From assembly GCA_028818795.1 (NCBI GenBank), contig JAPPND010000202.1, positions 1 to 59,031 of the forward strand: 59,031 nucleotides of DNA, written 5' to 3'. Source of the stretch: Gammaproteobacteria bacterium. GTDB taxonomy: Bacteria > Pseudomonadota > Gammaproteobacteria > Pseudomonadales > Azotimanducaceae. A model generated the notes under the pieces. The model had not been told where the DNA came from, ran no database searches, and saw only the letters and a list, made by a program, of their open reading frames with translations. The position numbers were made by a program, and so were the translations under genes. Shown in pieces: positions 6,110-14,986 of this stretch; positions within the stretch are counted from its first letter, which is position 1; each line of letters starts with the position of its first letter.

Positions 6110-8704
6110 CTAGTCTGTCACAAGATCCTGGGTTGTCAAGACGCCGGCGCGGGTATAGTTGAAGAGCCTTTCGCCGACCCTGAGGACAAGCCCTTCACCG
6201 TCGATGAGTGCCTCTGCGTTGCTGTCCTCAACGCCCGGCCATGACCAATGGGCTGGGAGGGCGATTCGAGAGATGTGGAGGCCAAACGGGCCTAGAACCG
6301 GGTCGAAGTCCAGCACAACGCCATCCTTGCCAAGCCGTGTCAAGATGCGCTCATCACCAGTGGGAAAGTTCACGTCAATGTAGCCCTCCGAGCGCCGCAG
6401 CGCGGCAACTCTTCCCAGCATTCGTCGGGCCGCCTCTACGCCCGCGACGTTGCTGTAGTAGTCTAGCCATGCCTCTCCCTGCTCTTCGAGCAGGCGCTGA
6501 ACCCGGTCGGAATGGGTTGCCCCTTCAACTAGGTCTCGGTTCATTTCCGGAATGCGCCAAACGGAGAGCTCGGCAACGAGTTGCCGTGTCAGCTCGAGCA
6601 CAGCCAGATCCCCGTAGATGTAGTGCCAATCCCCGTTCCGGGTCGGCCAAGCACCCAGACCGTTCTCGAAGCGCGGCCCTACCAATGCGCCAAGCCCGTG
6701 CTCTGGCACCATGATCATTGCCTGTGCGGCGATAAAGCCGTCGGGGCGTTGCGAAAGGTCGTGCCGATGGAGCCTGCCGATCCGTTGCAAGAGCACGTCC
6801 ATAGGGCATAGATCGGTCACAAGGAAGTCGGCGTCGATGTCCAGACTTTGTTCGAGCGTTTGTGTGCCGACCACGATACAGCCGGACGAGGATCTCCGGT
6901 CGCGTGCCAACGCGCGTTCCACGGCTCCGTCGAGGAGCGCTCGGTCCTCGGCAGCGAACCGGCCGTGGTGTAGAGCTGGACCTCCTGCGACCTGCAAAAG
7001 GAGGTCCCCCGCACCGAGATCCTGCACCGCCTGCCATGTCTCCACAGCTGCCTGGACGGTGTTTCGTATCAGCAACACCCTTGCCCCGGCTTGAGCCGCG
7101 TCCCTGGCAATTCTTGCCGCCCGCTCCGGTGCCATTGTCGGAACAATCTGGGGTCGAACCTCTTTGGCCCGCGTACCTGTGGATTTGGGGACACGTGGTG
7201 CCGACTCGCCCCGAACCCAAACGGCGGGATACGGCGCTGCCTTGGCGTCCGCGAAAGGAGGCACCGGCTCGTTGTGCCAAGTGGCTCGACCGATCGCGCC
7301 CAGCGTGGCCGACATCAGCAGCACGTAGCCGCCCACCGCCAGATGGTCATCGACAAGCGGCTTTAGCACCGCCGTCATGTAGGAGTCAGATGCGTGGACT
7401 TCGTCCACCACCAGAAGACTGCGGCTCAAGGCGCTGCCGCGCATGTGCGCGTGTTTGGCCATCAGGCCCGCCAACATTGCTTGATCCACGGTGCCCACGG
7501 CCACCTCTGCGCTGAGGAACCGCGTAGCGTGTTCGGCGGCCCAACGGTTCGGTGCAGGGGCCTCGTCGTCCCACCTCACCTCCCACCCGGGAAGCCGCGT
7601 GCCTTCGTGGTCACCGGCCTTCAGTGCACCAGGGATAGCCAATACGGCCTCGGGCGCATCGTCGCCGAAGAGGCGGTCCAAAGCCGTTTGGACACGACCG
7701 TGCAGCTGCCGGGCGGCCGCCCTCGTCGGCAGCGCGAAATACAGCGACGAGACCTTGCGGGCACAGAATAGCTTCGCGAACCGCCAGAGCGCCGCCTCGG
7801 TCTTCCCCGACCCTGTCTCCGCCTCAAGGATGACCAGCCGGGCTGCGGGCTCGATGGCACCAATGGCATCCTGTGCCGGATTTGGCGTCGGAAAGCCGGT
7901 GAGTTCTTGAAAACTCGGTGAACGAGGCAGTCGGATACGGTCACTTTGGCCGATGGCTTCAAGCGCTTGTTGCGCTTGTTCGTGCGCGACCGCGTCGTAG
8001 TTCGGAGAGAATAGCTCGGTGTACGGAAAGAACTGAGTGTTGGACCCAATCCAATCGGCGAGGGACGCAAATCCTGCGACCAAGTGGTGGAACGGTGCCT
8101 CGTGGGGAAGCGGATGCGCCACCGGTTGGAACGCGATTGGGAACCACTGCCTGAGTGCGCCGGACATAACAGCGGCTTCCGCCCGCCAGTCGTAGTGGGC
8201 CAGGATTGAGGGCCAGCCAGCGACTGAAGGGGCGACCGGACGGCCGTGGTGGGCGAACATGGCGGCGAGCAACGGTTCAATCGGTCCCCATGGAGCCATT
8301 TCGAGAACGACGTCGTGAAACGGGTGGTTGCGCCGCTTCGCAGCTCGAATCACGAATGACCAACTCTCGCTTGTGTGGCCGCCGAGCGCTCCGTGCCAAT
8401 AGCCTTCCGGCCACGCCTTGGCCTGAAATGCCGGGTGCAGCTTGCCGATGTCGTGCAGGAAAGCCAACGCGGCCAGCCGATGTATGTCGACTTCCGTCAG
8501 GTGGCGTTTTGCCGCAGTTTCCATACGATTCCGCGCGACGGTGCTTCCGACGAGTTGCAGGAACACAGCCGCCACATCCATGGAGTGGTGTGCAAGGTGA
8601 TGTTGTGGAGACACACGCTCGGTGTCCCTAGCCGGCGCGGTGCTGGCAACGACTCGGGCCTTACCCCATGCATGGAATGTCTTGGATCCCCAGCGTTTTG
8701 ACAT
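6110..8704 (-). CDS. cas3: CRISPR-associated helicase-nuclease Cas3 (HD + DExH)
   Basis: Cas3 is recruited by target-bound Cascade and unwinds and degrades DNA. The 864-residue protein has an N-terminal HD nuclease domain (HHLAHH near 35-40; FLHDIGKLHPAFQ near 82-94), then a superfamily 2 helicase with Walker A ETGSGKT (about 296-302), DEVH (about 434-437), SAT motif (about 465) and motif VI QRIGRLHRH. The ATG at 8704 has GAGG eight bases upstream; a more distal ATG at 8722 lacks one. It is separated from cse1 by 155 bp, so Cascade genes could be controlled separately. Confidence 0.97.
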   Translation of the reverse strand: MSKRWGSKTFHAWGKARVVASTAPARDTERVSPQHHLAHHSMDVAAVFLQLVGSTVARNRMETAAKRHLTEVDIHRLAALAFLHDIGKLHPAFQAKAWPEGYWHGALGGHTSESWSFVIRAAKRRNHPFHDVVLEMAPWGPIEPLLAAMFAHHGRPVAPSVAGWPSILAHYDWRAEAAVMSGALRQWFPIAFQPVAHPLPHEAPFHHLVAGFASLADWIGSNTQFFPYTELFSPNYDAVAHEQAQQALEAIGQSDRIRLPRSPSFQELTGFPTPNPAQDAIGAIEPAARLVILEAETGSGKTEAALWRFAKLFCARKVSSLYFALPTRAAARQLHGRVQTALDRLFGDDAPEAVLAIPGALKAGDHEGTRLPGWEVRWDDEAPAPNRWAAEHATRFLSAEVAVGTVDQAMLAGLMAKHAHMRGSALSRSLLVVDEVHASDSYMTAVLKPLVDDHLAVGGYVLLMSATLGAIGRATWHNEPVPPFADAKAAPYPAVWVRGESAPRVPKSTGTRAKEVRPQIVPTMAPERAARIARDAAQAGARVLLIRNTVQAAVETWQAVQDLGAGDLLLQVAGGPALHHGRFAAEDRALLDGAVERALARDRRSSSGCIVVGTQTLEQSLDIDADFLVTDLCPMDVLLQRIGRLHRHDLSQRPDGFIAAQAMIMVPEHGLGALVGPRFENGLGAWPTRNGDWHYIYGDLAVLELTRQLVAELSVWRIPEMNRDLVEGATHSDRVQRLLEEQGEAWLDYYSNVAGVEAARRMLGRVAALRRSEGYIDVNFPTGDERILTRLGKDGVVLDFDPVLGPFGLHISRIALPAHWSWPGVEDSNAEALIDGEGLVLRVGERLFNYTRAGVLTTQDLVTD

Positions 8705-8804
8705 AGGGCGTCCTCGGAGCACCGTTCAGAGGGGCTTCGTAGAGCGGGCGACTCTGGGGATTCTTGTGATCACCCGTTCGGCCCGAACTCAGATGTCGGG
8801 TTAT
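8705..8804. other. Intergenic region upstream of cas3 with a GTTCGG-C-CCGAAC palindrome
   Basis: This is the 100-bp gap between the etfA stop and the cas3 start, both on the minus strand. Positions 8776-8788 form a perfect 6-bp inverted repeat with a one-base centre, which could be an operator for cas3 or part of an etfA transcript end. No T-run follows it, so it is not a classic intrinsic terminator. No convincing promoter hexamers were found. Confidence 0.35.
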
Positions 8805-9737
8805 TCAGTCCAAGGCGGCTTCGAGTTCGGGCAATGCCTGGAAAAGATCCGCAACTAGGCCGTAGTCCGCCACCTGGAAGATCGGCGCGTCCTCGTCCTT
8901 GTTGATGGCGACGATGACCTTCGAGTCCTTCATCCCCGCCAGATGCTGTATCGCCCCGGAGATGCCGACGGCGATATAGAGTTCCGGTGCGACGATCTTG
9001 CCGGTCTGACCGACCTGCATGTCATTGGGCACGAAGCCCGCGTCCACGGCGGCCCGGGATGCGCCGATTGCCGCGCCGAGCTTGTCCGCGATTCCCTCGA
9101 GAAGAGTGAAGTTGTCCCCGCTCTGCATGCCGCGGCCACCGGAAATGACGATCGACGCGGACGTCAGTTCGGGCCTCTCGGACTTGGCGATCTCTTCACC
9201 CACGAAGTCGGACACGCCGGCATCGTGCACAGCATCGATGGCTTCGATGGTCCCCGAACCACCGTCGGCGGGAGCCGGATCGAATCCCGTGCCGCGCACC
9301 GAAACGACTCTCTTGGCATCGCCGGACTTCACCGTGGCAATGGCGTTGCCAGCATAGATCGGTCGCAGAAAGGTGTCCGGGGATTCGACGCCGATGATGT
9401 CCGAGATCATCTGCGTATCGAGCAGCGCGGCGGTGCGCGGCAGGAAGTTCTTGCCGGTGGTGGTGTGCGCGGCCAGGACGTGGTCGTAGCCATCCGCAAG
9501 TCCCGCCACCAAATCGCCCACATTCTCGGCCAAGGCGTGTTCGTAGGCCGGCGCATCCGCCAACACGACCTTGCCCACGCCGCCGATCAGGGCGGCCTCG
9601 TCGGCCACCGAGGCGCAGCCATGGCCCGCGACCAAGATGTCGAAATCGGCCCCGATGGCCTTTGCGGCCGCCACAACGTTCAGCGTCACCGGGCGCAATG
9701 ACGCATTGTCGTGCTCGGCTACAACCAGTGTCCCCAT
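8805..9737 (-). CDS. etfA: Electron transfer flavoprotein subunit alpha
   Basis: This is the FAD-binding half of the ETF heterodimer that collects electrons from acyl-CoA and related dehydrogenases. The 310-residue protein starts with the family N-terminus ([11 protein letters not shown]) and ends with the C-terminal FAD domain, including [39 protein letters not shown] and [22 protein letters not shown]. It follows etfB on the same strand after 83 bp. ETF-ubiquinone oxidoreductase, its redox partner, is encoded 2 kb away at 11785-13446. Confidence 0.97.
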   Translation of the reverse strand: MGTLVVAEHDNASLRPVTLNVVAAAKAIGADFDILVAGHGCASVADEAALIGGVGKVVLADAPAYEHALAENVGDLVAGLADGYDHVLAAHTTTGKNFLPRTAALLDTQMISDIIGVESPDTFLRPIYAGNAIATVKSGDAKRVVSVRGTGFDPAPADGGSGTIEAIDAVHDAGVSDFVGEEIAKSERPELTSASIVISGGRGMQSGDNFTLLEGIADKLGAAIGASRAAVDAGFVPNDMQVGQTGKIVAPELYIAVGISGAIQHLAGMKDSKVIVAINKDEDAPIFQVADYGLVADLFQALPELEAALD

Positions 9738-9820
9738 CAGGATAGTCCCTCTCTCGCTTGCTCTGAAACTCGTTTCGGCGGTGTCTGACCTGACGCCCAG
9801 GTGGGCGTCGAGGATCTCCG

Positions 9821-10579
9821 TCAGCCCTGCCCGATCACCTTGGCTTCGTTGGTTAGCTTGTCGACCAGTTCGTCGACGTTCTCGACCTTGATGCCCGCCT
9901 GACGTTCCGGCGGCGGCGCGACATTGACCACCTCGGTACGCCGCCCGACGTCCACACCCAGCGCATCCGGCGTGGTTACGTCCAACGTCTTGCGTTTCGC
10001 CTTCATGATGTTGGGGAGCGACGCGTAGCGCGGTTCGTTCAGGCGCAGGTCGGTGGTCACCACGATCGGCATCGTCAGCGACACGGTCTGTAGCCCGCCG
10101 TCCACCTCCCGAACCACTTCCGCGATATCCCCGTTGACTGCCAAGTTCGATGCGAAGGTTCCCTGAGGCAGTCCGGTCAGCGCTGCGAACATTGGGCCCG
10201 TCTGGCTGTTGTCGCCGTCGATGCTCTGCTTGCCCAGAATGACGATGCCGGGCTGCTCCTGGTCGTAGATCGCCTTGAGGAGTTTCGCGATGGCCAAGGG
10301 TTCCAGGTCCGGCTCGGTCTCCACGAGAATGGCCCGATCCGCCCCCAACGCGAGGCAGGTGCGAAGCTGTTCCTGGCAGTTCGACTCACCCACCGCCACG
10401 GCGATGACCTCGGTGGCCACCTCGGCCTCGCGCAGCCGGACGGCTTCTTCGATGGCGATCTCGCAGAACGGGTTGACGGCCATCTTGACGTTGGCGAGGT
10501 CGATGCCGGTGCCGTCGGGTTTGACCCGAACCTTGACGTTGGCGTCCACGACGCGCTTGACGGGAACCAATACCTTCAT
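9821..10579 (-). CDS. etfB: Electron transfer flavoprotein subunit beta
   Basis: This is the AMP-binding subunit that pairs with EtfA. The 252-residue product begins [19 protein letters not shown] and contains the family motifs [55 protein letters not shown] and the [14 protein letters not shown] recognition-loop region. The ATG at 10579 starts the protein exactly at the family N-terminus; upstream in-frame sequence is unrelated. It is the first gene of the etfB-etfA unit and is divergent from the dehydrogenase at 10762. Confidence 0.97.
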   Translation of the reverse strand: MKVLVPVKRVVDANVKVRVKPDGTGIDLANVKMAVNPFCEIAIEEAVRLREAEVATEVIAVAVGESNCQEQLRTCLALGADRAILVETEPDLEPLAIAKLLKAIYDQEQPGIVILGKQSIDGDNSQTGPMFAALTGLPQGTFASNLAVNGDIAEVVREVDGGLQTVSLTMPIVVTTDLRLNEPRYASLPNIMKAKRKTLDVTTPDALGVDVGRRTEVVNVAPPPERQAGIKVENVDELVDKLTNEAKVIGQG

Positions 10580-10761
10580 AACGTGCTGATCTTCTCGATG
10601 CCCAAAGTTGCCAATGCGACCGACAGGGTACGTCGGCGAGGCGCGGCATTTTCCTATATCCGTCCAGCCGAGGAAAGCGGGGGTGCCGTCCACGCCGCCA
10701 CTCTCGTATGTCGGCGGCTCCTCGTGCCATCATGTCGACACAGTTCCACGCGGGGTGAGCC
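10580..10761. other. Divergent intergenic region, etfB / MDR dehydrogenase
   Basis: These 182 bp separate the etfB start from the start of the dehydrogenase on the other strand, so promoters for both should lie here. I see no strong -35/-10 pair, no clear operator and no small ORF with a ribosome-binding site. Confidence 0.4.
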
Positions 10762-11691
10762 ATGAAATTCAAGAACGTCCACTACACCGAGGGCGGGGGT
10801 GCCGAGATCGTCGAACAGGAAATCGGCGAACCCGGTCCGGGAGAGATCCAGGTGGAGAACTCCGCCTGCGGGATCTGCTCCTGGGATCTGCAGACATTCC
10901 GCGCGGGCGGATTCGCTCCTCCCGGCCACGAGGGTGTCGGCTACGTGACCAAACTGGGCCCCGGGGTCGACGGCATCGAGATCGGCCAGCGGGTCTGCGG
11001 CGGCGGTTTCGCCCGGTTGCGAAATTCACCGGCGCGCAGTGTCTACAAGATTCCCGAGTCGAACATGGCCGACCAACATTGGATCGTGGAACCGGTGTCC
11101 TGCGTGGTCACCGGCATGGATCACTGCGAACTGAGGGCCGGGCAGCGCCTCGCCATGGTGGGCTGCGGGTTCATGGGCCTGATGATGGTGCAGGGGCTGG
11201 CCGGAATGGGCGCAGACCAGTTGATCGCCCTCGACATCGACGACGCCAAGCTCGAACTCGCCCGGCGATTCGGGGCGACCGAGGCGTACAACGTGACCGA
11301 ACCGGGTTTCAGCGAGATCAAACGCGACCTCTTCTCCCGGGGCATCGATGTGGTTGCGGACACCAGCGGATCGCAGCAGGGACTCGACCTCTCGACGGAT
11401 ATCGTGAAGCGCGGCGGTCGGATCAACCTGTTCGGGTGGATCAAGGGCACCGAGGCCACGTTCAACCCGTCTACCTGGCACGGCAAGGGCATCACCATCG
11501 TCAACTCGTCGCCCTCCGCACGGATTCGGGATCCGTTCCCGGCGGCGATCCGGCTGATCCAGAACGGCGTGATCGACTTGAAGCCCCTCGTCACGCACGT
11601 CGTGCCCATTGACGAATTCCCCGATTTCATGCGCGGCGTCACGACCGGCGAGGTGGACGGGTACATCAAGGGTGTCGTCACCACAGCCTGA
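10762..11691 (+). CDS. Zinc-type medium-chain alcohol/polyol dehydrogenase-like protein (MDR superfamily)
   Basis: This is probably an NAD(P)-dependent oxidoreductase of the MDR family, substrate unknown. The N-terminal catalytic domain has the CGICSWD motif (residues 36-42), GHEGVG (56-61) and a later IVEPVSCV glutamate motif, together matching the catalytic-zinc site. The Rossmann fold shows VGCGFMGLMMVQGLAGMG followed by ALDIDDAKLELARRFGA. At 309 residues it is short for the family (about 340-350), and the four-cysteine structural-zinc lobe is absent. Its location between etfB and ETF-QO suggests a catabolic role but does not identify the substrate. Confidence 0.8.
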   Translation: MKFKNVHYTEGGGAEIVEQEIGEPGPGEIQVENSACGICSWDLQTFRAGGFAPPGHEGVGYVTKLGPGVDGIEIGQRVCGGGFARLRNSPARSVYKIPESNMADQHWIVEPVSCVVTGMDHCELRAGQRLAMVGCGFMGLMMVQGLAGMGADQLIALDIDDAKLELARRFGATEAYNVTEPGFSEIKRDLFSRGIDVVADTSGSQQGLDLSTDIVKRGGRINLFGWIKGTEATFNPSTWHGKGITIVNSSPSARIRDPFPAAIRLIQNGVIDLKPLVTHVVPIDEFPDFMRGVTTGEVDGYIKGVVTTA

Positions 11692-11746
11692 CGCCACTGC
11701 GACCACGGGTCCCGTCCAGGGCCGCATGTCCTAGTAGGGACCGCCG

Positions 11747-11752
11747 TATAAT
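11747..11752 (+). promoter_or_regulatory. Consensus -10 hexamer TATAAT upstream of ETF-QO
   Basis: A perfect TATAAT lies 33 bp before the GTG start at 11785. No good -35 hexamer is visible at 16-18 bp upstream, so this is at best a weak or activator-dependent promoter. Confidence 0.35.
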
Positions 11753-11784
11753 CGCCGTTCTACCCGCTCTGCCACGGAGGATCC

Positions 11785-13446
11785 GTGCCCGAACAAGCGC
11801 GTGAGTCGATGGAATTCGATGTCGTGATCGTCGGCGGAGGGCCTTCGGGCCTCGCCACGGCCTGCCGGCTGATGCAGCTTGGCGTCGAAGCCGGGGTCGA
11901 ACTCAACGTCTGTCTCGTCGAGAAGGGTTCCGAGATCGGCGCGCACATTCTTTCCGGAGCGGTGCTCCACCCCAAGGCACTGAACGAACTATTCCCCGAT
12001 GCCGCCGAGCAAGACGCACCCCTAGGAGTCCCGGTCACCGACGATCTGTTCTACTACCTAGTCAACGACACCAATCGCATCCTGCTGCCGTCCTGGGTTC
12101 CGCCGAAAGAGACCAAGAACAAGGGCAACTACACCTTGTCCCTCGGGAACCTTTGCCGCTGGCTAGGCGAACAGGCCGAGAACATGGGTGTCAACGTCTT
12201 TCCGGGCTTCGCCGCCAGCGAGATCCTTTTCGCCGACGATGGCAGCGTCAAGGGAGTCGCCACCTCCGACATGGGCGTCGGTGCCAACGGCGAACCCAAA
12301 CCGACGTTCGAACCGGGCTACGAACTCCACGCCAAGTACACGGTGTTCGCCGAAGGCTGCCGCGGCCATCTCGGCAAACAACTGATCGCCAAGTTCAATC
12401 TCGCCGCGGACGCAGGGCCGCAGCACTACGGCATCGGCCTGAAGGAGCTGTGGGATGTGGACCCGGAACGCCATGTGCCCGGCAGGATCCTGCACAACGT
12501 CGGCTGGCCGCTCGGTCGGGTGACAAGCCCCGGCACGGGGTCGTTCCTCTACCACCAGGAGAACAACCAGGTGGCGCTCGGCATCATCGTCGACCTGGCC
12601 TACCGGAATCCCCACCTCTCCCCGTTCGACGAGCTGCAGCGCCTGAAGCATCACCCGTTGTTCGCGGACGTGCTGCGGGGCGGGCGTCGGGTTGCCTACG
12701 GCGCGAGAGCGGTCGTCAAGGGTGGATTGCAGGCACTGCCCAAGCTCACGGTGCCCGGCGCGGTGATCGTTGGCGACGACGCCGGGTTCCTGAACATGCT
12801 CAAGATCAAAGGGACCCACACCGCGATGAAGTCGGGCATGCTGGCCGCCGAGTCGGTGTTCGACGCCCTGCAGCGAGGCGAAGCCAACACCGCGCTCGAC
12901 GATTTCCGAGGCCGCGTCGACGACTCCTGGCTGGGCAGGGAACTGCGCCAGGTGCGGAATGTCGGCCCCGCCTTGCACAAGTTCGGCACCCTGTTCGGGA
13001 TGGCATACACTTTCGTCGATCAGAAGATCGCCCGGGGTCGTATGCCGTTCACGCTGCGCGATACGTTGCCCGATCACGACAGCCTCAAGCCGGTTGCCAA
13101 GGTGCCGCGGATCCACTACCCGAAACCCGATGGCGTGTTGTCCTTCGACAAGCTCTCCTCCGTGTTCCTGTCGAACACCAACCACGAGGAGGACCAGCCC
13201 TGCCATCTGACCCTGGCCGACGCCGAACTGCCCATCCGGGACAACCTGCCGCTATACGACGAACCGGCCCAGCGCTACTGCCCCGCAGGCGTCTACGAGG
13301 TCGTCGAGGAGGCGGACGGACCGCGCTTTCAGATCAACGCCCAGAACTGCGTGCACTGCAAGACCTGCGACATCAAGGATCCCGCGCAGAACATCAACTG
13401 GGTAACGCCGGAAGGTGCCGGGGGGCCCAACTACGGGAACATGTAG
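11785..13446 (+). CDS. Electron transfer flavoprotein-ubiquinone oxidoreductase
   Basis: This membrane-associated flavo-iron-sulfur protein passes electrons from reduced ETF to ubiquinone. The 553-residue protein has an N-terminal FAD dinucleotide-binding motif (VVIVGGGPSGLATACRL), a central VGDDAGFLNMLKIKGTHTAMKSG FAD segment, and a C-terminal 4Fe-4S domain with a cysteine in YCPAGVYEV and the CVHCKTCDIKDP cluster. It ends with the family's PEGAGGPNYGNM. The GTG at 11785 is preceded by GGAGG four bases upstream; an in-frame ATG eight codons later is possible. It completes the ETF pathway with etfBA. Confidence 0.96.
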   Translation: MPEQARESMEFDVVIVGGGPSGLATACRLMQLGVEAGVELNVCLVEKGSEIGAHILSGAVLHPKALNELFPDAAEQDAPLGVPVTDDLFYYLVNDTNRILLPSWVPPKETKNKGNYTLSLGNLCRWLGEQAENMGVNVFPGFAASEILFADDGSVKGVATSDMGVGANGEPKPTFEPGYELHAKYTVFAEGCRGHLGKQLIAKFNLAADAGPQHYGIGLKELWDVDPERHVPGRILHNVGWPLGRVTSPGTGSFLYHQENNQVALGIIVDLAYRNPHLSPFDELQRLKHHPLFADVLRGGRRVAYGARAVVKGGLQALPKLTVPGAVIVGDDAGFLNMLKIKGTHTAMKSGMLAAESVFDALQRGEANTALDDFRGRVDDSWLGRELRQVRNVGPALHKFGTLFGMAYTFVDQKIARGRMPFTLRDTLPDHDSLKPVAKVPRIHYPKPDGVLSFDKLSSVFLSNTNHEEDQPCHLTLADAELPIRDNLPLYDEPAQRYCPAGVYEVVEEADGPRFQINAQNCVHCKTCDIKDPAQNINWVTPEGAGGPNYGNM

Positions 13447-13475
13447 CCGCTGGCTTCCTTGGGCTGAGCCGATGT

Positions 13476-13874
13476 TCAGCGCAGGGCCAATGCCAGGTAC
13501 GCCACGGCAACCATGAGGACGTACCAGCCGGCAGCCAGGCTGGCCGAGGCCAGGAAATCGATCCGGCGGGTCTGCAACGCGACGACTTCCTTGATCGGGA
13601 CTTCCACCTCCTCGCCCCGGATCACCTTGCGGTCTACGTGGGTAACCCTGAACTCCAGTTCACCCCGGCTAGTGGTGACGACCGACACGTGTTGCCCTGG
13701 GGTCACGAGGTCTCCGTTGCGAATGGCCTCCCGCAAAATCGGTGGCGGTTCCTCGAACTTCTCGATGCTGATGCAGCCAGCCATTGAAAGCAGCGCGAAC
13801 AGCATGACTGTCCGGGCCGTGCCTGAACCCGGCCGACGAATGCGGTTCCAGCGAAACGGTTGACGAATACCCAT
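13476..13874 (-). CDS. Small lipoprotein with C-terminal membrane helix (paralogue of the upstream gene)
   Basis: Function unknown. The 132-residue protein has a hydrophobic signal segment ending in the lipobox LSMAGC, so it should be lipidated. A mainly beta central region follows (VSVVTTSRGELEFRV..), then a C-terminal hydrophobic helix (WYVLMVAVAYLALAL). It is clearly paralogous to the gene directly upstream: shared blocks include IRNGxxVxxGxxVSVVT, FRV, VxIPIxxVxALxTR. The gap is only five bases, so the two are co-transcribed and arose by tandem duplication. An internal ATG at 13805 is an alternative start giving a more typical signal peptide. Confidence 0.75.
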   Translation of the reverse strand: MGIRQPFRWNRIRRPGSGTARTVMLFALLSMAGCISIEKFEEPPPILREAIRNGDLVTPGQHVSVVTTSRGELEFRVTHVDRKVIRGEEVEVPIKEVVALQTRRIDFLASASLAAGWYVLMVAVAYLALALR

Positions 13875-13879
13875 GAGGC

Positions 13880-14338
13880 CTAGTCCGACAACCCACCGAA
13901 CATGACATTCACAATGTCCTCCATCATGTCGTGCATGGCGAGCACGATTAGGACGCCGCCGACGAGGAGGTAGACACCCACGCCGGCCAACGCGGTACGA
14001 CCTACGGAGACTTCGCGCGTCCGCAAGGCGAGAACGTCATCGATCGGAATGGTGACGCTCTCGCCTTCCACCGTTCCAAGGATGGCGTCCGGCTCAACGG
14101 CGGACACTCGGAAGGTGTGCTCCTTGCCGTTTCCGGTAACAACGCTGACCTCGTCGCCGGCCTGAACGATGGAACCGTTGCGGATCTGCGCCTGCAACGC
14201 TTCGGGCGGCATTTGGTTGGACTTCATGGTTGTGCAGCCGCCGCCTATCATGGCAGCGGCAACGAGCCACGCGAAGGAGCGACGCCAACGATACGCTTGG
14301 AACCCGGGGGCCGGATCACCGCCTGCCGCCAGTACCAT
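13880..14338 (-). CDS. Small lipoprotein with C-terminal membrane helix (tandem paralogue)
   Basis: Function unknown. The 152-residue product has a signal peptide with an arginine-rich start (YRWRRSFAWLVAAAMIGGGC), lipidation expected at the cysteine, then a region with IRNGSIVQAGDEVSVVT and VTIPIDDVLALRTREV, and a C-terminal hydrophobic helix (VGVYLLVGGVLIVLAM) followed by a short acidic tail. Central sequence and topology match the next gene downstream. A lipid anchor at the N-terminus combined with a C-terminal helix is unusual. The pattern 'threshold for quantity, regulated by IPI.V..L.TR' is only similarity between the two copies, not a known motif. Confidence 0.75.
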   Translation of the reverse strand: MVLAAGGDPAPGFQAYRWRRSFAWLVAAAMIGGGCTTMKSNQMPPEALQAQIRNGSIVQAGDEVSVVTGNGKEHTFRVSAVEPDAILGTVEGESVTIPIDDVLALRTREVSVGRTALAGVGVYLLVGGVLIVLAMHDMMEDIVNVMFGGLSD

Positions 14339-14435
14339 TACAAGGGCTCCTCGGTTTTTGGTGTCGGCACCCTACGCTGCGCGGCTCACCCGCACAACAC
14401 CAGCGATGTAACGAGGAGTAACCGGCGGTAACGGA

Positions 14436-14975
14436 CTACGAACCGCGGCCTAGGACGAATCGCGTACCGCTGCTCCAGACGGCAAACTCCCCTTCGCGTG
14501 CTTCGCAGGCCAAATCCACCAATCGGTAGAACACGCTTCGAGCAATCAAGGCCCGCAAACCTCGACGCACTTCGACATAGGGACGCGGCTCGCCCTTGCG
14601 ATCCTCGACCACGATCGGGTGGTCGGCATCGGCGAGGACGACATCTTCGACGTTGGTCGTGAACAGGATGCGACGCGCCCTCCCCTCGCCGTCGGTTTCC
14701 AAATCGGTCGCCAAGAACGGCGCATCGTCCACCCGTATCTTGAGCTTCTCCGCCGGCGTCACGAGAAAGTGTTCGCCGTTGTCGACGCGCAGGATGGTAG
14801 CGAAGAGCTTCGCGATCTCGAAACGCCGGATGAGGGCCCCCTCGTGATACCAGTCGCCGTTCGCGGCGATCCGTATATCGATCTCTCCTTGCCGCGGCGG
14901 ATCCCATCGCTCAACTGGGGGCAGCCTACGGTCTCGCGCGGCCTCGAGGAGAGTTTGAAGTGTGCTCGGGGGCAC
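14436..14975 (-). CDS. DUF1285 family protein
   Basis: This cytoplasmic protein belongs to a family of unknown function found in many Proteobacteria. The 179-residue sequence shows the family segments WDPPRQGEIDIRIAANGDWYHEG, FEIAKLFATILRVDNGEHFLVTPAEKLKIRVDDAPF and VRRGLRALIARSVFYRLVDLA. The start is a GTG at 14975. It lies 11 bp downstream of moaA on the same strand and may be co-transcribed with it. There are no membrane segments or signal peptide. Confidence 0.85.
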   Translation of the reverse strand: MPPSTLQTLLEAARDRRLPPVERWDPPRQGEIDIRIAANGDWYHEGALIRRFEIAKLFATILRVDNGEHFLVTPAEKLKIRVDDAPFLATDLETDGEGRARRILFTTNVEDVVLADADHPIVVEDRKGEPRPYVEVRRGLRALIARSVFYRLVDLACEAREGEFAVWSSGTRFVLGRGS

Positions 14976-14986
14976 GCGGTCGAGGG

